Below, in pieces: positions 58,959 to 64,000 of a stretch of 64,000 nt of DNA. The notes under the pieces were generated by a model. That model was not told the origin of the DNA. It saw only the letters and a list, made by a program, of their open reading frames with translations, and ran no database searches. Origin of the DNA: Polynucleobacter sp. MWH-Spelu-300-X4. Its GTDB lineage: Bacteria; Pseudomonadota; Gammaproteobacteria; Burkholderiales; Burkholderiaceae. The stretch spans positions 744,001-808,000 of the forward strand of contig NZ_CP061294.1 in NCBI RefSeq assembly GCF_018687515.1, written 5' to 3'. The position numbers were made by a program, and so were the translations under genes. Each line of letters begins with the position of its first letter. Within the stretch, counting starts at the first letter, position 1.

Positions 58959-59204
58959 ATGAACAACAATAAAAATCAGCTTTTACAAGACCCATTTTTG
59001 AATGCTTTGCGTAAAGAACATATCCCTGTATCTATTTACTTGGTGAATGGTATTAAGTTGCAGGGTAATGTTGAGTCTTTTGATCAGTACGTTATTTTGT
59101 TACGTAATACCGTGACTCAAATGGTTTACAAGCATGCGATTTCAACAGTAGTCCCTGCTCGAGCAGTGGGCTTCCGTGTTGATGAGGAAACGCCTGCGTC
59201 TTAA
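58959..59204 (+). CDS. hfq: RNA chaperone Hfq
   Basis: Hexameric sRNA chaperone. Sm1 ([20 protein letters not shown]) and Sm2 ([12 protein letters not shown]) are intact; Q8-type and K56-type contact residues are present. At 81 residues the C-terminal tail is short, as usual in Burkholderiales. GAAGGAGCG gives a strong ribosome site. hfq-hflX-hflK-hflC follow directly. Confidence 0.97.
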   Translation: MNNNKNQLLQDPFLNALRKEHIPVSIYLVNGIKLQGNVESFDQYVILLRNTVTQMVYKHAISTVVPARAVGFRVDEETPAS

Positions 59205-59210
59205 TTAGCT

Positions 59211-60434
59211 ATGCAGCCTGCTAAAGCCGCCCTGGTTGGAATTGATCCTGGTGGCAAGCCTGACTTTGCCGATAGTATGGCTGAGCTCAGTTTGCTTGCC
59301 TCGAGTGCTGGATCACAACCCGTTATGACTATGATTGCGAAGAGAGCAAAGCCTGATCCAGCTTTATATATGGGGTCTGGTAAGGCGACTGAGTTGCGTG
59401 AGCAAATGGAAGCAAATGATGTGGATGTGGTTATTTTTAATCACGCGCTATCACCGGTTCAGCAAAGAAATTTAGAGCGTCATCTCAACTGCCATGTGGT
59501 CGATAGAACCGGTCTGATATTGGATATATTTGCTCAAAGAGCTAAAAGTCATGTGGGTAAAACTCAGGTTGAGTTGGCCAATGTTAGATATCAAGTCTCA
59601 AGGTTAGTTAAGGCTTGGAGCCATTTAGAGCGTCAAAAAGGTGGTATTGGTATGCGTGGCGGTCCTGGTGAAACTCAAATGGAGTTGGATCGCCGCATGC
59701 TTGAAAATAAAGCAAAGCGCTTGCAGGCTGAGCTTGAAAAACTACAGCGGCAACAGGCAACGCAAAGACGATCTAGAGAAAGAAGGGATGTTTTCTCTAT
59801 TTCATTGGTGGGGTATACCAATACGGGAAAATCAACATTATTTAATGCTTTAACCAAGGCGGGAACTTATGCGGCCAATCAGTTATTTGCTACTTTAGAT
59901 ACCACTTCTCGTCGTGTTTATTTGCCTGAGATCGGAAATGCAGTCATTTCAGATACGGTTGGTTTTATTAGAGATTTGCCTCATCAATTGGTAGAAGCTT
60001 TTAGGGCTACCTTGGATGAGACAGTACGAGCAGATTTATTGCTTCATGTGGTTGATGCCTCTAGTTTTGATCGTGAGCAGCAGATGATTGAGGTGGATAA
60101 GGTTTTAGCTGAAATTGGGGCTGATCAAAGCCCTCAATTGATTGTGGTTAATAAGATCGATCAAGTTCCTGCGCTAATGGAGAGAGGCCCAGTGCTTCGC
60201 TATGACCGTGAGGGTAAGCCAACAGCTATTTATATATCTGCTAAGGAAGGTATCGGCCTAGATTTGCTTAGGCAAACATTGGCTGATTTTGCTAAGAACA
60301 CTGATAGAATGAAGGCTCCTGTAGAGGAAGTTCCTTCAGTAGCAGAAATGGAATCTCAGGCCCCAGCTAAACGCTGGGAATCGTTAGATGTTTTTCATAC
60401 TCGTACAGGACTTTATTCTCCCAACGATGCGTAA
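59211..60434 (+). CDS. hflX: Ribosome-associated GTPase HflX
   Basis: GTPase that splits stalled or stress-inactivated ribosomes. The N-terminal HflX domain includes GSGKATELREQM and HALSPVQQRNLERHLN; a glycine-rich GIGMRGGPGETQMELDRR segment and a coiled coil (about 165-185) precede G1 GYTNTGKST and DTVGFIRDLP. It has 407 residues. It lies 6 bases after hfq and overlaps hflK by 8 bases. Confidence 0.96.
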   Translation: MQPAKAALVGIDPGGKPDFADSMAELSLLASSAGSQPVMTMIAKRAKPDPALYMGSGKATELREQMEANDVDVVIFNHALSPVQQRNLERHLNCHVVDRTGLILDIFAQRAKSHVGKTQVELANVRYQVSRLVKAWSHLERQKGGIGMRGGPGETQMELDRRMLENKAKRLQAELEKLQRQQATQRRSRERRDVFSISLVGYTNTGKSTLFNALTKAGTYAANQLFATLDTTSRRVYLPEIGNAVISDTVGFIRDLPHQLVEAFRATLDETVRADLLLHVVDASSFDREQQMIEVDKVLAEIGADQSPQLIVVNKIDQVPALMERGPVLRYDREGKPTAIYISAKEGIGLDLLRQTLADFAKNTDRMKAPVEEVPSVAEMESQAPAKRWESLDVFHTRTGLYSPNDA

Positions 60435-61752
60435 ATTATTAGAAATATTTTCGGTGAATGACCCCGGTTGGGGTAATAACCATCAATCAGACCCTAATCG
60501 TGGTCGTGATGATAAAAATGCTGGCGCACCTCGTCCTGAGGAGAATCCTCGTCAACCTCAAAAACAAGATGGTCCACCTGACTTGGATGAGCTATGGAAA
60601 GATTTTAATGGTCGTTTGAACGATCTGTTCAAGGGTAAGAAGGGTGGTAGCAAGCAACCTCCAAGTAGCAAAAAGCCAAGTGGCGAAGGTATGAAGCCTA
60701 GTTTTGGTTTAGGTGTTGTTTTAACAATTGTTTTAGTAGTTTGGTTGTTTAGTGGCTTTTTTATGATTCAAGAGGGGCAAACAGGTGTTGTGCTCCAGTT
60801 TGGTAAATATAGCTATACAACGAGACCTGGTATTAACTGGCGTATGCCTTGGCCATTGCAAACACATGAAGTAGTCAATTTATCGGCTATTCGATCCGTT
60901 GAGGTGGGTAGGTCAACGGTTATTAAGGCCTCGAATTTAAAAGACTCATCGATGTTGACTGAAGATGAAAACATTATTGATGTGCGCTTCGCTGTGCAAT
61001 ACCGTCTTAAAGATGCGACGGAATATTTATTTAATAATAAAGACCCTGATGCTGCTGTTGTTCAGGCTGCAGAGACGGCTGTTCGCGAAATCGTTGGCCG
61101 CAGCAAGATGGACAATGTCCTATACGAGAATCGTGAAAAGTTGGCAGTTGATTTGAATATGTCTATTCAAAAGATTTTGGATAGTTATAAGGCAGGTATT
61201 TTTGTCACTAGCGTGACCGTTCAAAATGTTCAGCCACCTGAGCCTGTTCAGGCAGCGTTTGATGATGCAGTAAAAGCTGGTCAAGATCGTGAGCGTTTGA
61301 AAAATGAAGGTCAAGCATATGCCAATGACATCGTTCCTAAAGCTAAAGGTGCTGCTGATCGTTTAATGCAAGAGGCTGAGGGTTATAAAGCCAAAGTTGT
61401 GGCAGTAGCAGAGGGTGATGCTGCGCGCTTTAAGTTAATTCAACCTGAGTATGCCAAGGCTCAAAAGGTGACACGTGATCGTATGTATATTGATACGATG
61501 CAAGAGGTTTATACGAATGTCACCAAGGTGTTGGTAGACCAAAAAGCCAATAACAGCAGTTTGCTATATTTGCCTTTGGATAAGTTAATTCAGCAAGTAA
61601 CGCCATCTACACCAGCTACTGTGCCAAGTTCTAATACCGTCGCTAATACACCTGCAGTATCAACAACACCCGTTACTCCTGCGGCAACTAATACAGATCA
61701 ACGTCGTGACAGTAACGTGCTGCGTACCCGTGATCGCGATCGTGAGCGCTAG
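60427..61752 (+). CDS. hflK: FtsH modulator HflK, SPFH/Band-7 protein
   Basis: Membrane-anchored subunit of the HflKC complex that encases FtsH. A Gly/Pro/Asn-rich cytoplasmic N-terminus with NDPGWGNNH is followed by one membrane helix (about 90-112 in this numbering, LGVVLTIVLVVWLFSGFFM) and the SPFH domain. The tail is Thr/Ala/Pro-rich. The ATG at 60427 overlaps the hflX stop; a GTG at 60454 (VNDPGWGNN) would match the usual family N-terminus and is a good alternative, while an upstream in-frame ATG at 60388 is unlikely. Confidence 0.93.
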   Translation: MRKLLEIFSVNDPGWGNNHQSDPNRGRDDKNAGAPRPEENPRQPQKQDGPPDLDELWKDFNGRLNDLFKGKKGGSKQPPSSKKPSGEGMKPSFGLGVVLTIVLVVWLFSGFFMIQEGQTGVVLQFGKYSYTTRPGINWRMPWPLQTHEVVNLSAIRSVEVGRSTVIKASNLKDSSMLTEDENIIDVRFAVQYRLKDATEYLFNNKDPDAAVVQAAETAVREIVGRSKMDNVLYENREKLAVDLNMSIQKILDSYKAGIFVTSVTVQNVQPPEPVQAAFDDAVKAGQDRERLKNEGQAYANDIVPKAKGAADRLMQEAEGYKAKVVAVAEGDAARFKLIQPEYAKAQKVTRDRMYIDTMQEVYTNVTKVLVDQKANNSSLLYLPLDKLIQQVTPSTPATVPSSNTVANTPAVSTTPVTPAATNTDQRRDSNVLRTRDRDRER

Positions 61753-61763
61753 GAGAAATTATT

Positions 61764-62678
61764 ATGTCTAATCGTATTCTTCCTATCGTTGTTGCCTTCT
61801 TTGTTTTGTTGGGGCTAATTTCTTCGACTGTGTTTGTCGTAGATCAGCGTCAGTACGCTGTCGTGTTTTCATTTGGTGAGTTAAAGCGGGTTATTCAAGA
61901 GCCTGGATTGCAATTTAAATTGCCAGCACCATTTGAAAGCACTCAATTTTTTGAGCGTCGTATTTTGACAATTGATACGCCGGATGCGGAGCGTTTTATT
62001 ACCGCTGAAAAGAAAAATTTATTGGTGGACTCTTATGTGAAATGGCGGATTGTTGAACCTCGCCGCTTCTTTATTAGTTTCCGCGGTGATGAGCGTATGG
62101 CGCAAGACCGACTTAATCAATTGGTTAAGTCTGCTCTAAATGAGGAATTTACAAAGCGCACAGTTAGAGAATTGATTTCTGAGCAGCGTGAGCAAGTCAT
62201 GCAAAATATCCGTAAGAAAGTGACCGAAGAGGCTGCAGATATTGGTATCGAGATTGTGGATGTTCGTTTAAAGCGCATCGACTTGTTAGCTGAGATTAGT
62301 GAATCTGTTTTCCGCCGCATGGAGGCGGAGCGTAAGCGTGTGGCTAATGAGTTGCGATCAACAGGTGCTGCTGAATCAGAAAAAATTCGTGCCGATGCGG
62401 AACGTCAGCGTGATGTGATTTTGTCACGCGCTTATAGAGATGCACAAAAGATTAAGGGGCAAGGTGACGCTAAAGCGACGGCTCTCTATGGTGAGGCATT
62501 TGGCCGTGATCCGCAGTTTGCCCAGTTTTACAGAAGTCTTGAGGCTTATCGATCAAGCTTTAAGACTAAGCAAGATTTAATGGTTTTAGAACCTAATACT
62601 GATTTTTTAAAATTTATGAAAGGCAGCAGTCCAAGAAATGGTTTTGGATCAATGCCTCAACTTCCGGCAGCTAAATAA
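61764..62678 (+). CDS. hflC: FtsH modulator HflC, SPFH/Band-7 protein
   Basis: Partner of HflK. N-terminal membrane helix at about 5-26 (ILPIVVAFFVLLGLISSTVFV), SPFH domain, and a long helical region (EAERKRVANELRSTGAAESEKIRADAERQRD, shown here only in part as EAERKRVANELRSTGAAESE). It has 304 residues. It is 11 bases after hflK and shares one base with hisZ (TAATG). Confidence 0.95.
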   Translation: MSNRILPIVVAFFVLLGLISSTVFVVDQRQYAVVFSFGELKRVIQEPGLQFKLPAPFESTQFFERRILTIDTPDAERFITAEKKNLLVDSYVKWRIVEPRRFFISFRGDERMAQDRLNQLVKSALNEEFTKRTVRELISEQREQVMQNIRKKVTEEAADIGIEIVDVRLKRIDLLAEISESVFRRMEAERKRVANELRSTGAAESEKIRADAERQRDVILSRAYRDAQKIKGQGDAKATALYGEAFGRDPQFAQFYRSLEAYRSSFKTKQDLMVLEPNTDFLKFMKGSSPRNGFGSMPQLPAAK

Positions 62679-63844
62679 TGAACCGTTGGTTATTACCTGA
62701 AAATATCGCAGACGTATTACCGTCTGAGGCTAGAAAAATTGAGGAGTTGCGACGCCTCTTTTTGGATCGTTTTCAATCCTATGGCTATGAGTTTGTGATG
62801 CCACCTATGGTGGAGTTCTTAGATTCTTTATTGACTGGTACTGGTCAAGATTTAAATTTAAAAACATTTAAGTTAGTTGATCAGTTATCAGGGCGTACCT
62901 TAGGTCTAAGAGCTGACATCACACCTCAAGTGGCACGTATTGATGCGCATCTACTGAATCGTTCTGGTGTGACACGTCTTTGCTATGCGGGATCTGTTTT
63001 ACATACTAAAGCTGCTCCAGGTACTTACTCTCGTGAGCAACTTCAGCTAGGCGCTGAAATATATGGTCACGCCGGTTGGGAAGCGGATTTGGAGGCTCAA
63101 GTTTTATTAATTGAGGTTCTAAATCTAGGGCAGGTAGGTGAAGTTACTTTGGATATGAGTCACGCCGGTTTGTTAGCTGGTATTTTGGGTGACTTTAAGC
63201 CGGCTGCTGAAGCTTTAGATAGCCTTTACGCTAGCTTGCAAGCCAAGGACATATCTTCTTTGGGGCAGGTTATGAGTTCTTGGCCTGAGCAGGTTCGATC
63301 GGCAATTTTGGCGCTAGTCGACTTAAATGGTGCCCCGAATGCTGTTATTGCTGCTGCGCGTCAAAAGTTGCCTCAAGTTAAGACTGTTGAAGTGGCTTTG
63401 GCTGATTTAGAGCGTTTATGTGGTGCTTTAGGAGCTATCAACATTGCCCCTAATCTCAATTTAGATTTATCTGATCTCCGTGGTTACCAGTATCACAGTG
63501 GAGTCATGTTTGCTGCCTATGTTGAAGGTTTGCCAACTGCTATCGCTAGGGGTGGGCGTTACGATATGGTGGGCGAAGCCTTTGGCCGCTCAAGACCTGC
63601 AACAGGTTTTTCTCTAGATATCATGACATTATCAAGGTTATCTAATGTTAAATCTAAGAGGTTGGCCATTTTGGCTCCATGGTCTGTTGATCAACAATTA
63701 GGTAAAAAAATTGCCGACTTGAGATCTCAAGGTGAGGTAGTTATTCAGTTATTGCCAGGCCACAAGCAGGATGGGGAGGAGTTTTCCTGCGATCGCGAGT
63801 TGGTCGAGCAAAAAGGCGAGTGGATCGTCAAGCCAAGAGCGTAA
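62678..63844 (+). CDS. hisZ: ATP phosphoribosyltransferase regulatory subunit HisZ
   Basis: HisRS-like protein that activates the short form of HisG in histidine biosynthesis. Class II synthetase-like segments are LRADITPQVARIDA and ARGGRYDMVGEAFG; the anticodon-binding domain of a true synthetase is absent and length (388) fits HisZ. It implies a short, HisZ-dependent HisG elsewhere in the genome. Placement between hflC and purA is usual in Burkholderiales. Confidence 0.95.
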   Translation: MNRWLLPENIADVLPSEARKIEELRRLFLDRFQSYGYEFVMPPMVEFLDSLLTGTGQDLNLKTFKLVDQLSGRTLGLRADITPQVARIDAHLLNRSGVTRLCYAGSVLHTKAAPGTYSREQLQLGAEIYGHAGWEADLEAQVLLIEVLNLGQVGEVTLDMSHAGLLAGILGDFKPAAEALDSLYASLQAKDISSLGQVMSSWPEQVRSAILALVDLNGAPNAVIAAARQKLPQVKTVEVALADLERLCGALGAINIAPNLNLDLSDLRGYQYHSGVMFAAYVEGLPTAIARGGRYDMVGEAFGRSRPATGFSLDIMTLSRLSNVKSKRLAILAPWSVDQQLGKKIADLRSQGEVVIQLLPGHKQDGEEFSCDRELVEQKGEWIVKPRA

Positions 63845-63884
63845 AATGCTCTTTTTAGTCATTTCTTAATTAAATTCTTCTTTT

Positions 63885-64000
63885 ATGTCCGTTCAGAAAA
63901 CTGCCAGTAAGACTGGCCGCAATGTTGTAGTAATTGGTACCCAATGGGGTGATGAAGGTAAAGGTAAGATTGTTGACTGGTTAACAGATCATGCGGAAGG
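63885..64000 (+). CDS. purA: Adenylosuccinate synthetase, N-terminal fragment cut by the window edge
   Basis: The ATG at 63885 opens [20 protein letters not shown] followed by [14 protein letters not shown], the GTP-binding P-loop of PurA (IMP + Asp to adenylosuccinate). Only 38 full codons are inside the window. A short N-terminal extension precedes the usual start. It follows hisZ after 40 bases. Confidence 0.95.
   Translation, partial: MSVQKTASKTGRNVVVIGTQWGDEGKGKIVDWLTDHAE

Overview
The window looks like a chromosomal segment of a betaproteobacterium of the family Burkholderiaceae, most likely Polynucleobacter or a close relative. The reasons are the gene orders (iscRSUA-hscBA-fdx; a recJ / RpfE-like pair followed by prfB and lysS; trxA-rho-rpmE2; hisS-yfgM-bamB-der-hfq-hflX-hflK-hflC-hisZ-purA), a HisZ-type histidine regulator, AddAB-like recombination nucleases, and moderately AT-rich, tightly packed genes. 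The genus is inferred from memory of gene order, not from a search. Nearly everything is housekeeping; no phage, insertion sequence or CRISPR array was seen.

Layout. 1-6.3 kb: the 3' end of a membrane 'site-specific recombinase' gene, then a complete ISC iron-sulfur cluster operon with an IscR-type operator in front and no iscX at the end. 6.4-11.7 kb, minus strand: lysS, prfB (with the +1 programmed frameshift intact), recJ and an RpfE-like gene. 11.8-19 kb, plus strand: the lipoprotein-release transporter lolC/lolD, a TatD nuclease, then pyrG-kdsA-eno-ftsB. 19-22.7 kb: hslO (minus), an MFS transporter, gltX. 22.7-23.1 kb: tRNA-Ala(GGC), tRNA-Glu(TTC), tRNA-Asp(GTC) and a strong terminator.

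23.1-24.7 kb is the only clearly accessory stretch. It holds an orphan PD-(D/E)XK nuclease-like gene with foreign arginine codon use, directly behind the tRNA cluster, and a convergent 50-residue acidic protein gene not previously called. Both genes carry perfect inverted repeats that cover or pair with their ribosome binding sites. This is the best candidate for something undescribed.

24.7-35.5 kb: rhlE, an ABC-F ATPase with a structured leader, an outer membrane protein, a glycine-zipper lipoprotein, a MATE exporter, a large ArnT-like membrane protein, then rpmE2, rho and trxA. 35.6-41.8 kb: addB and addA. 41.9 kb: the 4.5S SRP RNA on the minus strand, followed on the plus strand by dnaX-ybaB-recR, a 47-residue membrane peptide, surE, pcm, nlpD, rpoS, a PolB-like exonuclease and rlmD. 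50.4-64 kb: a Bax-inhibitor-1 family membrane protein (minus), then ndk, rlmN, ispG, hisS, yfgM, bamB, der, hfq, hflX, hflK, hflC, hisZ and the first 116 bases of purA.

Functionally the window combines iron-sulfur biogenesis with several of its clients (Fdx, RlmN, IspG, RlmD, probably AddB), replication and repair (DnaX, RecR, RecJ, AddAB), translation (LysS, GltX, HisS, RF2, L31, Der, HflX, tRNAs, SRP RNA), envelope biogenesis (LolCD, KdsA, BamB, NlpD) and global regulation (RpoS, Hfq, Rho).
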